Shown: piece after piece, positions 15,912-24,601 of the stretch | Numbering within the stretch: position 1 is the first letter of the stretch | Layout of the letters: each line of letters begins with the position of its first letter | Assembly: GCA_026388155.1 (NCBI GenBank) | Contig: JAPLKI010000022.1 | Coordinates: 62,001 to 126,000 of the forward strand | Source: Elusimicrobiota bacterium | Lineage (GTDB): Bacteria; Elusimicrobiota; Elusimicrobia; Elusimicrobiales; UBA9959 | Length of the DNA stretch: 64,000 nucleotides | Direction of reading: 5' to 3' | Made by a program: the position numbers and the translations under genes | Notes under the pieces: model-generated | Seen by the model: the letters and a program-made list of their open reading frames with translations, nothing else | Told to the model about the DNA's origin: nothing | Databases searched by the model: none

Positions 15912-16454
15912 ATGCTCTTCCAATTTCAAAAACTTAAAATTCAGGGACTTGTCCTGATAAAACCGGAAATCGGCAGCGATGACCGGGGTACGTTTTCGGA
16001 AATATATAAAAGTTCCGTTTTCAGGAAAGCCGGTATAAAAGACGCTTTTGTGCAGGATAACCGTTCCGTTTCAAAAAAAGGCGTATTGCGCGGCCTGCAC
16101 TATCAGCGGCGGCTGTTTTCACAGGCAAAACTGGTTAGTTGCGGCAGGGGCCGCGTTTTTGACGTGGCCGTGGACCTGCGCAAGGATTCAAAGACATTCA
16201 AAAAATGGTTCGGCGTTGAGCTTTCGGGCGAAAACCGCCTGTCGCTTTTTATACCTGCGGGTTTCGCCCACGGTTTCCTGGCGCTTGCGGACGGCTCCGA
16301 GGTTACTTATAAATGCTCAAAAGAGTACGCCCCTGCGCATGACGCCGGCATCAGATGGGATGATCCAGCGGTAGGGGTGAAATGGCCGTTCAAAAAACCG
16401 CGCCTTTCCGAAAAAGATAAAAATTTGCCGTTTTTAAAAAGCGCAAAACTGTAA
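15912..16454 (+). CDS. rfbC: dTDP-4-dehydrorhamnose 3,5-epimerase
   Basis: 180 residues, normal length for RmlC. It epimerises C3 and C5 of dTDP-4-keto-6-deoxy-glucose on the way to dTDP-L-rhamnose. The cupin-fold signatures are present: VLRGLHYQRR with the catalytic His, VFDVAVDLRKDS with its Asp partner, IPAGFAHGFLAL, and the Tyr in VTYKCSKEY. No Shine-Dalgarno is visible and TATAAT lies 3 nt before the ATG. rmlB follows at 16597, but rmlA and rmlD are not in the window, so the branch must be completed elsewhere or end in another dTDP-sugar. Confidence 0.93.
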   Translation: MLFQFQKLKIQGLVLIKPEIGSDDRGTFSEIYKSSVFRKAGIKDAFVQDNRSVSKKGVLRGLHYQRRLFSQAKLVSCGRGRVFDVAVDLRKDSKTFKKWFGVELSGENRLSLFIPAGFAHGFLALADGSEVTYKCSKEYAPAHDAGIRWDDPAVGVKWPFKKPRLSEKDKNLPFLKSAKL

Positions 16455-16491
16455 GTGAAAAAGCTGTCTTAGAGTCAGAGAGTCTGGGAGC

Positions 16492-16573
16492 TGCCGTAAG
16501 CCATAGGTCATAGGTCATAGGTCATAGGCCATAGGCCATAGGCTCTTCAAGAAACTCCTTAATAGCGTATGGC
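16492..16573 (+). repeat. Word-repeat element G (GCCATAG/GTCATAG), asymmetric
   Basis: Perfect tandem 7-mers (GCCATAG, three GTCATAG, two GCCATAG), then the core CTTCAAGAAACTCCTTAATAG and only a short right arm, CGTATGGC. Just before it, 16472-16488 carries words of the D type (AGAGTCAGAGAGTCTGGG), so two word families meet here. Confidence 0.75.
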
Positions 16574-16596
16574 GGACTTGGTGATGGAATTTTCCA

Positions 16597-17679
16597 ATGA
16601 CTAAAACCATGCTTGTTACCGGCGGAGCGGGGTTTATAGGCTCAAATTTTATCCGTTTTATTTTTAAAAAAACAGGGTTTAAAGGGCGGATAATAAATTT
16701 AGATAAACTTACCTATGCCGGCCTTCGCGGGAATCTTAGCGATATCGAGCGCTGTTTTGGCCCGAAGCGCTATATCTTTATAAAGGGCGACATTTGCGAT
16801 TTTAAAAAAGTTGACGCCGTGATCAAAAAATACGATGTTTCAGTGATCGTTAATTTCGCGGCTGAAACTCATGTCGACCGTTCCATACACGGCCCTAAAG
16901 AGTTTATAGAAACCAATATCAACGGCACCTTTAATCTGCTTGAGTGCGCCCGGGTCCATTGGAAAAACAGGAAGGACGTCCGGTTCCATCACATCAGCAC
17001 CGACGAGGTGTTCGGTTCGCTTGGTAAAACCGGCCGCTTCACGGAAACCACGCCTTACGACCCCAGAAGCCCGTACTCTGCCGCAAAGGCCTCCTCCGAC
17101 CATCTTGCCAGGGCCTATTTCCACACTTACGGCCTGCCGGTTACCATTTCCAACTGCTCCAATAATTACGGGCCTTACCAGCATCCGGAAAAACTCATCC
17201 CGTTGGCGCTTCTGAAAGCCGTTGACGGCGAGTCCATCCCGGTTTACGGCGACGGGGGGAACACGCGCGACTGGCTGTTCGTTGAGGACCATTGCCGGGC
17301 TATCTGGCTTATTCTTAAACGGGGCAAACCCGGCGAAACATATAATGTGGGCGGTAACTGCGAAAAGAAAAATCTGGAAACACTGAAGGCGCTGTTCTGC
17401 GCCCTTGAAAAACTTAAGCCTTCCGTTAAAAACCCGCGGCTTAAAGGGCGCCGCTACGAAGAGCTGATAACTTTTGTCAAAGACCGTCTCGGGCACGACC
17501 GCCGCTACGCTATAGACTCCGGAAAAATAAATAAAGAACTGGGCTGGAAACCCCTTTTCGGGTTTAATGAAGGTCTTGAAGCGACCGTCGCCTGGTACTT
17601 GGCGCACGGCGCCCGGCTGAAAAAAACCGTGGCCGCGTCATACCGCGCCTGGCTGAAAAAAAACTACACTTCGCGCTGA
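16597..17679 (+). CDS. rfbB: dTDP-glucose 4,6-dehydratase
   Basis: 360 residues, an extended SDR that converts dTDP-glucose to dTDP-4-keto-6-deoxyglucose with bound NAD+. Visible motifs: TGGAGFIGSNFIRF (NAD-binding loop), HVDRSIHGP, ISTDEVFG with the Thr-Asp-Glu catalytic triad of this family, and YSAAKASSD carrying the Tyr and Lys. It sits after rfbC, separated by repeat G, and supplies the substrate of RfbC. The C-terminal extension is slightly Lys-rich. No clear ribosome site upstream. Confidence 0.95.
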   Translation: MTKTMLVTGGAGFIGSNFIRFIFKKTGFKGRIINLDKLTYAGLRGNLSDIERCFGPKRYIFIKGDICDFKKVDAVIKKYDVSVIVNFAAETHVDRSIHGPKEFIETNINGTFNLLECARVHWKNRKDVRFHHISTDEVFGSLGKTGRFTETTPYDPRSPYSAAKASSDHLARAYFHTYGLPVTISNCSNNYGPYQHPEKLIPLALLKAVDGESIPVYGDGGNTRDWLFVEDHCRAIWLILKRGKPGETYNVGGNCEKKNLETLKALFCALEKLKPSVKNPRLKGRRYEELITFVKDRLGHDRRYAIDSGKINKELGWKPLFGFNEGLEATVAWYLAHGARLKKTVAASYRAWLKKNYTSR

Positions 17680-17771
17680 AGTTCAGGAACAGCGGGTTGA
17701 GGCAGCGACAAGAATGTCGTGTTTACTTAACCTTGACCTATCCCTACCGTTTTCTCCGCCCGGCAATTTGA

Positions 17772-17777
17772 TAAAAT
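17772..17777 (+). promoter_or_regulatory. -10 box (TAAAAT) directly before manC
   Basis: TAAAAT, then CTATCTT (7 nt), then ATG. The predicted start is 17784, one base before the codon, and there is no Shine-Dalgarno: the second clear leaderless-type start. A TTGACC 33 nt upstream is too far to be its -35. Confidence 0.5.
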
Positions 17778-17784
17778 CTATCTT

Positions 17785-19212
17785 ATGAATACGAACGTAT
17801 TCGGCGTGATACTTGCCGGCGGCTCGGGAACCCGCCTTTGGCCGCTCAGCCGCAAGCTTCTGCCTAAACAGTTTTTGCGCCTTGGAAACGAAGATTCCCT
17901 TTTTGAAAAAACGGTGTCAAGGATAACCCCTTTAACCGGCAGGAACAATGTGGTGGTGGTAACGAACAAACTGCACGCCTTAGGTTCCGGCTACCACCAG
18001 CTGAAAAAATTACGGCTGCTGATCGAGCCGGAAGCCAGAAACACCGCCCCCGCCATAGGGCTCGCCTGCCTGTACCTGCTTAAAATCTGTAAAAACGATC
18101 CCATTGCCGTGGTGCTTCCCTCCGACCACATGATAACCGACCGGAGGGCTTTCCTCAAAGTTTTGTCCGCGGCGGTCAAAGAAGCCCAAAAGGGCAAAAT
18201 AGTCACGCTTGGTGTGACTCCCGATTCTCCGGAAACCGGTTATGGCTATATAAAAGCCATAGGCCGTAAGCCATATGCCATAGGAGGCACGGAGTGTTTA
18301 AAAGCTGAAAAATTCGTGGAAAAGCCGGACCTCGAGACGGCTCGGAAATACCTGAAAACCGGCGGCTATTACTGGAACGCGGGGATGTTCGTTTTCAAGG
18401 CTTCAGTGATGCTGGAGGAATTTAAAAAATATCTGCCCGCGGCCTACAACCTGCTTAAAAAAATAGATAAAGAGGCTTTTAACGGGGAAAAAATAAATTA
18501 CGGCGGACTTTCAGCCCCGTTCTCAAAAATGCCGTCCATCTCCATAGACTACGCGGTAATGGAGAAATCCGCCCGGGTTTGCGTGATCCCTGCAAAATTC
18601 GGCTGGAGCGATGTGGGCAGCTGGCATTATTTCTATGAAGCGCTACCCAAGGACAGGGACGGCAATGTTAAATTCGGGGACGTGCTTGCCCTTGACGCGC
18701 GGGACAATCTGCTCTATTCAGGGAGCAGGCTCGTAACGGCCATAGGCGTTAAAAACCTGGCGGTAATAGAAACCCGTGACGCCATTCTGGTTTCGGAAAT
18801 AAACAGTTCGCGGGAAGTTAAAAAAATCGTCGCGGAGCTTAAAAAGAAAAACCGCCGCGAACTGGACGAGCATGTAACCGTGGAACGCCCCTGGGGTTCT
18901 TACACGGTGCTTGAGGATCTGCCTAATTACAAAGTTAAAAAACTTAAAATTTATCCGGGCCATAAGATAAGTTACCAGTACCACAGGCGCCGCTCCGAGC
19001 ATTGGTTCGTCGTAAAGGGCCTGGCCGAGGTTACGCTGGACGGGAAAAAAATAAAAGTCCCGCAAAACCGTCATGTGGATATACCGCTTAAAGCCAGGCA
19101 CATGCTTTTTAATCCGGGCCGCGCGGACCTTGAAATAATAGAGGTACAGTCAGGCGTTTATTTCGGCGAGGACGATATCATCCGCTTAAATGATGGTTAT
19201 GGCAGAAGATAG
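17785..19212 (+). CDS. manC: Mannose-1-phosphate guanylyltransferase / mannose-6-phosphate isomerase (bifunctional)
   Basis: 475 residues, the bifunctional form. The N-terminal nucleotidyltransferase has LAGGSGTRLWPLSRKLLPKQ (GTP site) and KFVEKPDLETA. The C-terminal cupin (about 365-475) has KISYQYHRRRSEHWFVV, the isomerase metal site. It makes GDP-mannose from mannose-6-phosphate via mannose-1-phosphate, feeding Gmd just downstream. Between ETGYGYIK and the FVEKP motif the protein reads KAIGRKPYAIGGTE; the DNA there is four tandem copies of the GCCATAA-type intergenic word (18256-18283). The frame is kept, so the protein is probably active with a lengthened surface loop. Confidence 0.95.
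   Translation: MNTNVFGVILAGGSGTRLWPLSRKLLPKQFLRLGNEDSLFEKTVSRITPLTGRNNVVVVTNKLHALGSGYHQLKKLRLLIEPEARNTAPAIGLACLYLLKICKNDPIAVVLPSDHMITDRRAFLKVLSAAVKEAQKGKIVTLGVTPDSPETGYGYIKAIGRKPYAIGGTECLKAEKFVEKPDLETARKYLKTGGYYWNAGMFVFKASVMLEEFKKYLPAAYNLLKKIDKEAFNGEKINYGGLSAPFSKMPSISIDYAVMEKSARVCVIPAKFGWSDVGSWHYFYEALPKDRDGNVKFGDVLALDARDNLLYSGSRLVTAIGVKNLAVIETRDAILVSEINSSREVKKIVAELKKKNRRELDEHVTVERPWGSYTVLEDLPNYKVKKLKIYPGHKISYQYHRRRSEHWFVVKGLAEVTLDGKKIKVPQNRHVDIPLKARHMLFNPGRADLEIIEVQSGVYFGEDDIIRLNDGYGRR
18241..18283 (+). repeat. Intragenic word-repeat array within manC
   Basis: Tandem 7-mers GCCATAG, GCCGTAA, GCCATAT, GCCATAG (18256-18283) are the same words found in the intergenic palindromes F, G, H, M and P. 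TATGGCT (18241-18247) and AGCCATA (18255-18261) form a small hairpin on its left. The array encodes in-frame residues of a loop. Confidence 0.8.
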
Positions 19213-19230
19213 GGAAAAAGGTGTGAATTT

Positions 19231-20367
19231 ATGAAAAAAGCTTTAATAACCGGCATAACCGGCCAGGACGGAGCATATCTGGCGGAGCTGCTCCTGAAAA
19301 AAGGCTATGAAGTTCATGGCATCATACGCCGCTCGTCATCTTTCAATACCGGGAGGATAGACCACCTTTACCGTGATCCGCACAATAGGGGCGTGCGCCT
19401 TAAACTGCATTATGGCGACCTCACCGATTGCCCGGCTTTGGTACATATCATGCAGAAGGTCCGGCCCGAGGAGGTTTATAATCTGGGCGCCCAGAGCCAT
19501 GTGGCGGTAAGTTTCGAGCAGCCGGAGTATACCGGCAACTCCGACGCGCTTGGAACGCTGCGCCTGCTTGAGGCTATACGAATACTCGGCCTTGAGAAAA
19601 CCACGAAGTTCTACCAGGCTTCCACCTCTGAGTTGTTCGGCCAGGTGCGTGAAATCCCGCAGAGCGAAAAGACGCCTTTTTATCCGCGCTCGCCTTACGG
19701 GGTGGCCAAACTTTACGGCTATTGGATAACCATCAATTACCGGGAGTCCTACAATATGTTCGCTTCCAACGGCATATTATTCAATCACGAATCTCCGCTC
19801 AGGGGCGCGACTTTTGTCACCCGTAAAATAACCATGGCGCTCCCGAGAATTCTTTTGGGGCTGCAAAATTGTCTGTATCTGGGCAACCTCAACGCGAAGC
19901 GCGACTGGGGCCACGCCAGGGATTATGTTGAGGGTATGTGGCGCATACTTCAGCAAAAACGGCCCGATGATTTTGTTCTTGCCACCGGAGAGCAGCATTC
20001 CGTAAGGAAGTTCGTTGACATAGCCGCCCGCAAAATGGGTATGGTCATGGAATGGAAAGGCAAGGGGCCTGCTGAGCTTGGAATACTTAAGGCTTTTAAA
20101 AAACCGGAACTGGCTGTTGAGTTTAACAAGCACGATATAAAGGCCAGGCCCGGCGATACCATAGTGAGAGTCGATCCCAAGTATTACCGCCCGGCTGAAG
20201 TCGAAACATTGCTTGGAAACCCGGCCAAAGCCGCAAAGATACTCGGCTGGAGGCCTAAAACTTCTTTTGAGGGGCTGGTTACTGAAATGACCCATGCGGA
20301 TCTATACGGCGCTCTTCGCGAACTGCACTTAAAAAAAGGCGGCTTTAAAGTAAAGTCCGGGGAATAA
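19231..20367 (+). CDS. gmd: GDP-mannose 4,6-dehydratase
   Basis: 378 residues, full length. It converts GDP-mannose to GDP-4-keto-6-deoxy-mannose, the branch point to GDP-fucose, rhamnose or colitose. Motifs: [15 protein letters not shown] (cofactor loop), [10 protein letters not shown] (catalytic Ser/Thr-Glu), [10 protein letters not shown] (Tyr and Lys). AAGGTG upstream is a ribosome site, and the gene follows manC by 18 nt, so the two are cotranscribed. No clear GDP-fucose synthase is present; the epimerase at 31227 is the nearest candidate for the next step. Confidence 0.96.
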   Translation: MKKALITGITGQDGAYLAELLLKKGYEVHGIIRRSSSFNTGRIDHLYRDPHNRGVRLKLHYGDLTDCPALVHIMQKVRPEEVYNLGAQSHVAVSFEQPEYTGNSDALGTLRLLEAIRILGLEKTTKFYQASTSELFGQVREIPQSEKTPFYPRSPYGVAKLYGYWITINYRESYNMFASNGILFNHESPLRGATFVTRKITMALPRILLGLQNCLYLGNLNAKRDWGHARDYVEGMWRILQQKRPDDFVLATGEQHSVRKFVDIAARKMGMVMEWKGKGPAELGILKAFKKPELAVEFNKHDIKARPGDTIVRVDPKYYRPAEVETLLGNPAKAAKILGWRPKTSFEGLVTEMTHADLYGALRELHLKKGGFKVKSGE

Positions 20368-20442
20368 AAGCTGTAAAAAATCAGGATTAAAGATTCAGAC
20401 TGCGCGGCAGTCGCTGGGAAATAATCGATCGCGGAGGTTTAT

Positions 20443-21225
20443 ATGAAAGTCGTAATTCTGGCGGGCGGATTGGGAACCAGGCTTTCGGAAGAAACGGATT
20501 TAAAACCCAAGCCCATGGTCGAGATAGGCCAAAAGCCTGTGCTTTGGCATATAATGAAACTTTATTCCCATTATGGCTTTAACGATTTTGTGCTTTGTCT
20601 CGGCTATAAGGGCTATATGATAAAGGAGTATTTCACCAATTATTACCTGCATCAGTCCGACCTCACCGTTGACCTGAAAAACAACAGCATGGAAGTGCAT
20701 CATTCCAAGGCCGAGCCCTGGAAAATTACCATGGTGGACACCGGTTTAAACACCATGACAGGCGGCCGCATAAAACGGGTGGAAAAATATATGGGGGATA
20801 AGCCCTTCATGCTTACCTACGGCGATGGTGTGGGGGATATAAACATAAAAAAACTTTTGGATTTCCACCGTAAGAGCAAGCGCAGCGTCACCATTACTGC
20901 CGTACAGACTTTGGGCCGTTTCGGCGCGCTTGATATAAGCGGGGAGCGGGAGGTGGTTTCGTTTCAGGAAAAGCCGCATGGCGACGGTTCCTGGATAAAC
21001 GGCGGTTTCTTTGTGCTTGAACCGGAAATATTCAAGTACATAGACGGCGACGCTTCAATTTGGGAACGTGCTCCGCTGGAGGCTTTGGCCAGGAAAAAAC
21101 AGCTTTCAGCCTATAAGCATGACGGTTTCTGGAAATGCATGGACACGCTTCGCGACAAGCAGGAGCTGGAAAATCTCTGGCAGTCCGAAAAGGCTCCCTG
21201 GAAAGTATGGAAAGACGGGCAATGA
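20443..21225 (+). CDS. rfbF: Glucose-1-phosphate cytidylyltransferase
   Basis: 260 residues. It makes CDP-glucose from CTP and glucose-1-phosphate, the first step to 3,6-dideoxyhexoses. LAGGLGTRLSEETDLKPKPM is the nucleotide-binding signature of this family, and WINGGFFVLEPEIF follows in the C-terminal half. GGAGG lies 7 nt before the ATG. The stop overlaps the rfbG start (ATGA). The 75-nt gap before the gene shows nothing except a short AT-rich stretch. Confidence 0.96.
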   Translation: MKVVILAGGLGTRLSEETDLKPKPMVEIGQKPVLWHIMKLYSHYGFNDFVLCLGYKGYMIKEYFTNYYLHQSDLTVDLKNNSMEVHHSKAEPWKITMVDTGLNTMTGGRIKRVEKYMGDKPFMLTYGDGVGDINIKKLLDFHRKSKRSVTITAVQTLGRFGALDISGEREVVSFQEKPHGDGSWINGGFFVLEPEIFKYIDGDASIWERAPLEALARKKQLSAYKHDGFWKCMDTLRDKQELENLWQSEKAPWKVWKDGQ

Positions 21226-22298
21226 AAGACCGGTTCTGGACCGGGAAAAAGGTATTCCTTACCGGCAATACCGGTTTTAAGGGAAGCTGGCTGTCGCTGT
21301 GTTTAAGTAATATGGGCGCCGAAGTTTACGGCTACGCCTTGAAGCCTCCGACAAAGCCCAGCCTTTTTAACCTTTGTGCCATCGATAAAATAACAAATAC
21401 GACCATCGCCGATATCCGCGACTTGAGCCGCCTTAAAAAAGCGCTTAAAGCGGCGGGGCCCGATATCATTATCCACATGGCGGCGCAGCCGCTGGTGCGC
21501 GAGTCGTACCGCGTACCGCGGGATACTTTCGAAGTAAATGTAATGGGTACCGTAAATCTGTTGGAAGCCGCGCGCGGGTGCGGCGGAGTACAAGCGGTGG
21601 TAAATGTCACCACCGACAAGTGTTATGAAAATAAGGAGCGTCCGGGCGCCTACCGCGAAGGCGAGCCTCTTGGCGGTTATGACCCCTATTCCTCCAGCAA
21701 GGCCTGCTCGGAACTTGCAACCTCGGCTTACCGCAATTCTTTTTTTAACGCCAGGGACTATAAGAAGCACGGCGTGGCTATAGCCTCGGCTCGCGCGGGC
21801 AATGTTATAGGCGGGGGGGATTGGGCCGAAGACAGGCTTATCCCGGATATAATAAGGGCGGCTTTGCGAGGCAAAAAGGTCCTGATAAGGAACCCCCGCT
21901 CAATAAGGCCATGGCAGCATGTGCTTGCGCCTTTAAGCGGCTATCTGCTTCTGGCCCAGAAGCTTTGCCAGAAGGGCCCTTCCTATGCCGAGGCCTGGAA
22001 CTTCGGTCCGGCGGAGTCCGACGCCAAAGATGTGGAATGGATAGTAAAGCGCATGTTCCAAAAGTGGCACGGGGCCCCCGGTTATATTATCGACAAAGGC
22101 CGCCACCTGCACGAGGCGCATTATCTTAAACTTGATTCTTCAAAGGCGCGGCGTGAACTGGGCTGGCTTCCCCGCTGGAATATCGGCCAGGCGATAGACC
22201 GCGTTATTGACTGGACCGAAGCCTATACACGCAAAGAAGACATGCGGGAAGCGACTCTTAGACAGATAAAGGATTATCTTGCCATAGACCGTAAGTAG
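21222..22298 (+). CDS. rfbG: CDP-glucose 4,6-dehydratase
   Basis: 358 residues from the ATG overlapping the rfbF stop. Upstream in-frame codons lie inside rfbF and are not used. It forms CDP-4-keto-6-deoxyglucose. TGNTGFKGSWLSL is the NAD loop; VNVTTDKCYENKE and GYDPYSSSKACSE hold the catalytic residues, with Tyr and Lys in YSSSK. The ENKERPGAYREGEPLGG segment is typical of RfbG. Followed by palindrome H and then an unrelated hydrolase gene before rfbH. Confidence 0.96.
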   Translation: MKDRFWTGKKVFLTGNTGFKGSWLSLCLSNMGAEVYGYALKPPTKPSLFNLCAIDKITNTTIADIRDLSRLKKALKAAGPDIIIHMAAQPLVRESYRVPRDTFEVNVMGTVNLLEAARGCGGVQAVVNVTTDKCYENKERPGAYREGEPLGGYDPYSSSKACSELATSAYRNSFFNARDYKKHGVAIASARAGNVIGGGDWAEDRLIPDIIRAALRGKKVLIRNPRSIRPWQHVLAPLSGYLLLAQKLCQKGPSYAEAWNFGPAESDAKDVEWIVKRMFQKWHGAPGYIIDKGRHLHEAHYLKLDSSKARRELGWLPRWNIGQAIDRVIDWTEAYTRKEDMREATLRQIKDYLAIDRK

Positions 22299-22306
22299 AA
22301 ATCATT

Positions 22307-22453
22307 GCCATAAGCCATATGCCGTATGCCATAGGCTTTTAAGGAATGTCTGATTAGTTTGGGATATCGGAGTAAAACTCTGGTTTTTTTATGAAGTTGT
22401 AAAGTGTTGGTTTTGGCATTTTTTGCCTATGGCCTAAGGCATATGGCTTATAG
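22307..22453 (+). repeat. Word-repeat palindrome H (GCCATAA words) with a long central insert
   Basis: GCCATAAGCCATATGCCGTA and its continuation ATGCCATAGGC are matched by GCCTATGGCCTAAGGCATAT and GGCTTAT at the far end. About 90 nt of unrelated AT-rich sequence lie between the arms, which start with TTTTAAGGAATGTCTG. It looks like a palindrome that received an insertion in its core. Confidence 0.7.
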
Positions 22454-22471
22454 CAACCGAGTAGCTTTATC

Positions 22472-23218
22472 ATGGAAATAGTATTCCTTGGCACCAACGG
22501 CTGGTACGATACTTCCACCGGCAATACCGTCTGCGCCCTTATTAAAACAAAGCGCTTTGATGTTGTGCTGGACGCCGGCAACGGCCTGGCCAAACTTGAC
22601 CGCTATTGCGACGGTTCGAAACCGGTATATCTTTTTCTCAGCCATTTTCACCTGGACCACATTATAGGCCTGCATGCTCTGCTGAAATTCAGGTTTCGCA
22701 AAGGCCTTACCATCTGCGCGCAAAAGGGCGCGCGCCGTGTGTTAAAAGCGTTCGTAAACGCCCCTTTTACCATGCCGTTGTCCAAATTGCCTTACCCTGT
22801 AAGGGTAGTTGAACTTCCAGTCGAAGCCCGGAAACTGCCTTTCAAGATAAAAAGCTTGCCGCTTGAACACGCAGACCCGGTACTTGGTTTCCGCCTGCGT
22901 CTTGACGGAAAGACGGTGGCTTATTGTACCGATACCGGCTATTGTCCCAATGCCCTTAAACTGGCGAAAGGTGCGGACCTGCTTATAGCCGAATGCTCCC
23001 ATCTTCCGGGCGAATCCAACCCCGGCTGGCCGCATTTCAACCCGGAAACGGCAGCCAAACTTGCGCGTGAGGCGGGGGCGAGGCGCCTTGCGCTTACGCA
23101 CTTTTCAGCCGACAGATATCCCGATATGCGCGGCAGGGCCATGGCCTTGCGTGTGGCCAGGAAGATGTTTTCGCGTACCGCCGCCGCCAAAGACGGAATG
23201 CGGATTAAATTGCGGTAG
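22472..23218 (+). CDS. Metallo-beta-lactamase-fold hydrolase (RNase Z-like)
   Basis: 248 residues. Zinc-site motifs are present in order: SHFHLDHIIG (HxHxDH), ECSHLPG, CTDTGY with the bridging Asp, and LTHFSADRYP. The layout is that of the RNase Z/PhnP-like group, acting on phosphodiesters or similar bonds, but the exosite of true RNase Z is not obvious. It sits between rfbG and rfbH inside the CDP-dideoxysugar genes, 41 nt before rfbH. Whether it serves that pathway (for example cleaving a nucleotide by-product) or merely sits there cannot be told. Confidence 0.82.
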   Translation: MEIVFLGTNGWYDTSTGNTVCALIKTKRFDVVLDAGNGLAKLDRYCDGSKPVYLFLSHFHLDHIIGLHALLKFRFRKGLTICAQKGARRVLKAFVNAPFTMPLSKLPYPVRVVELPVEARKLPFKIKSLPLEHADPVLGFRLRLDGKTVAYCTDTGYCPNALKLAKGADLLIAECSHLPGESNPGWPHFNPETAAKLAREAGARRLALTHFSADRYPDMRGRAMALRVARKMFSRTAAAKDGMRIKLR

Positions 23219-23259
23219 AGGTTTTAAATGCTATTTCAGAAAGTAAAGGCGGGAATAAA

Positions 23260-24573
23260 ATGAAACGCGAAGAAATTTTAAACGCTGTCAGGGCCTACCA
23301 CGCTGCCGCTTTCGCCGCTAAACCCTTCAACAGGGAAAAGGATACCGTCCGTTATGCCGGAAGGGTATTTGACGAAAAAGAACTTGTTGCTTTGGTGGAT
23401 TCGTCGCTTGATTTCTGGCTCACTGAAGGGCGCTACGCTGAGAGTTTCGCCGAGAAAATTTCCGATTTTATGGGGGTTGAGAATGTCATACTCGCAAATT
23501 CCGGCTCATCCGCCAACCTGCTCGCGCTTTCGGCTCTTACCTCTAAAAAATTAGGCAAAAAAAGGCTCATGCCGGGCGATGAAGTGATCACCGTGGCCGC
23601 GGGGTTCCCTTCGACGGTGACTCCCATTTTGCAGAACGGGCTGGTTCCCGTTTTCGTGGATGTGGAACTCCCCACCTACAATATTAATATCGAAGCCCTG
23701 AAAAAGGCCGTTTCATCCAAAACCCGCGCGATCTTTCTCGCTCATACGCTTGGCAACCCCTTCAATGTGGAAGAGGTCCTGAAAATTGTCAAAAAACATG
23801 ACCTCTGGCTTATAGAGGACAACTGCGACGCTTTAGGAAGCCGCTATAAGGGAAAATACACCGGCACATTCGGGCACATCGCCACTATCTCTTTTTACCC
23901 GGCTCACCACATAACCACGGGAGAGGGCGGCGCCGTGGTGACCAATAGCGAGCAGCTGGCCCAGATCGTCCGTTCATTCCGGGACTGGGGGCGCGACTGC
24001 TACTGCGCCGGCGGCGAAAACAATACCTGCGGCAAGCGCTTCTCCCAGCAATTCGGGACGCTTCCCGCCGGATACGATCATAAATATGTCTACTCCGAGC
24101 TCGGCTATAACATGAAAATGACCGATATGCAGGCGGCGATAGGTTCCGTCCAAATGGATAAACTTGAAATGTTCGGCGAAAAAAGACGCGGGAATTTTAA
24201 GCGTTATCAGAAGATCTTTTCCCGCTATTCGGGTTCCTTTCTTCTTCCCGAGGCGACCCCGGGCTCCGATCCTTCCTGGTTCACCTATATTGTTTCTGTC
24301 AGGGAAAACGCCCCCTTCACGCGCAATGACCTGGTGTCGTTTTTAAACGAGCGCCGGATAGAGACCAGGAATATTTTTGCCGGCAATATCCTCCGTCAGC
24401 CGGCCTTTATCGGCAGGCCCTGCCGTGCGCAGGGGGAACTCAGCGTTACCGACTTTATCATGAATAACACTTTTTTCCTCGGAACCTATCCCGGTATGAC
24501 CGACGGGATGTTCGCTTATGTGGAAGACTGTGTCGCCGAATTCATGGGGCGGTTCCAGAGGCTAACAGCTTAG
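23260..24573 (+). CDS. rfbH: CDP-4-keto-6-deoxyglucose 3-dehydrase (E1), RfbH family
   Basis: 437 residues. It removes the C3 hydroxyl of CDP-4-keto-6-deoxyglucose using pyridoxamine phosphate and an iron-sulfur cluster. The usual PLP-lysine is replaced by His in FYPAHHITTGEGGA (near residue 220), the hallmark of this dehydrase. Clustered cysteines in RDCYCAGG and NNTCGKRF bind the [2Fe-2S]. It needs reducing power from a flavoprotein, which is the next gene. The last codons lie in a half element of tandem words (24557-24594). Confidence 0.96.
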   Translation: MKREEILNAVRAYHAAAFAAKPFNREKDTVRYAGRVFDEKELVALVDSSLDFWLTEGRYAESFAEKISDFMGVENVILANSGSSANLLALSALTSKKLGKKRLMPGDEVITVAAGFPSTVTPILQNGLVPVFVDVELPTYNINIEALKKAVSSKTRAIFLAHTLGNPFNVEEVLKIVKKHDLWLIEDNCDALGSRYKGKYTGTFGHIATISFYPAHHITTGEGGAVVTNSEQLAQIVRSFRDWGRDCYCAGGENNTCGKRFSQQFGTLPAGYDHKYVYSELGYNMKMTDMQAAIGSVQMDKLEMFGEKRRGNFKRYQKIFSRYSGSFLLPEATPGSDPSWFTYIVSVRENAPFTRNDLVSFLNERRIETRNIFAGNILRQPAFIGRPCRAQGELSVTDFIMNNTFFLGTYPGMTDGMFAYVEDCVAEFMGRFQRLTA

Positions 24574-24594
24574 AGGCATAGCAATTTAGAGGGG
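24557..24594 (+). repeat. Half word-repeat element (GAGGCATAGC words) at the end of rfbH
   Basis: AGAGGCTAACAGCTTAGAGG and then CATAGCAATTTAGAGGGG are imperfect 7-8 nt words that include the rfbH stop. GCATAGCAATTTAGAGG matches, on the other strand, the right arm of palindrome L at 49.3 kb. No complementary arm is present here. Confidence 0.55.
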
Positions 24595-24601
24595 TTTTTG
24601 A

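Noticed and set aside
16492-16540. Simple microsatellite
   Set aside because: The tandem 7-mers are part of a wider set of palindromes with a shared core, so they are not isolated slippage.
17733-17738. TTGACC as the -35 of manC
   Set aside because: The distance to the TAAAAT box is 33 nt, much more than the usual 16-18.
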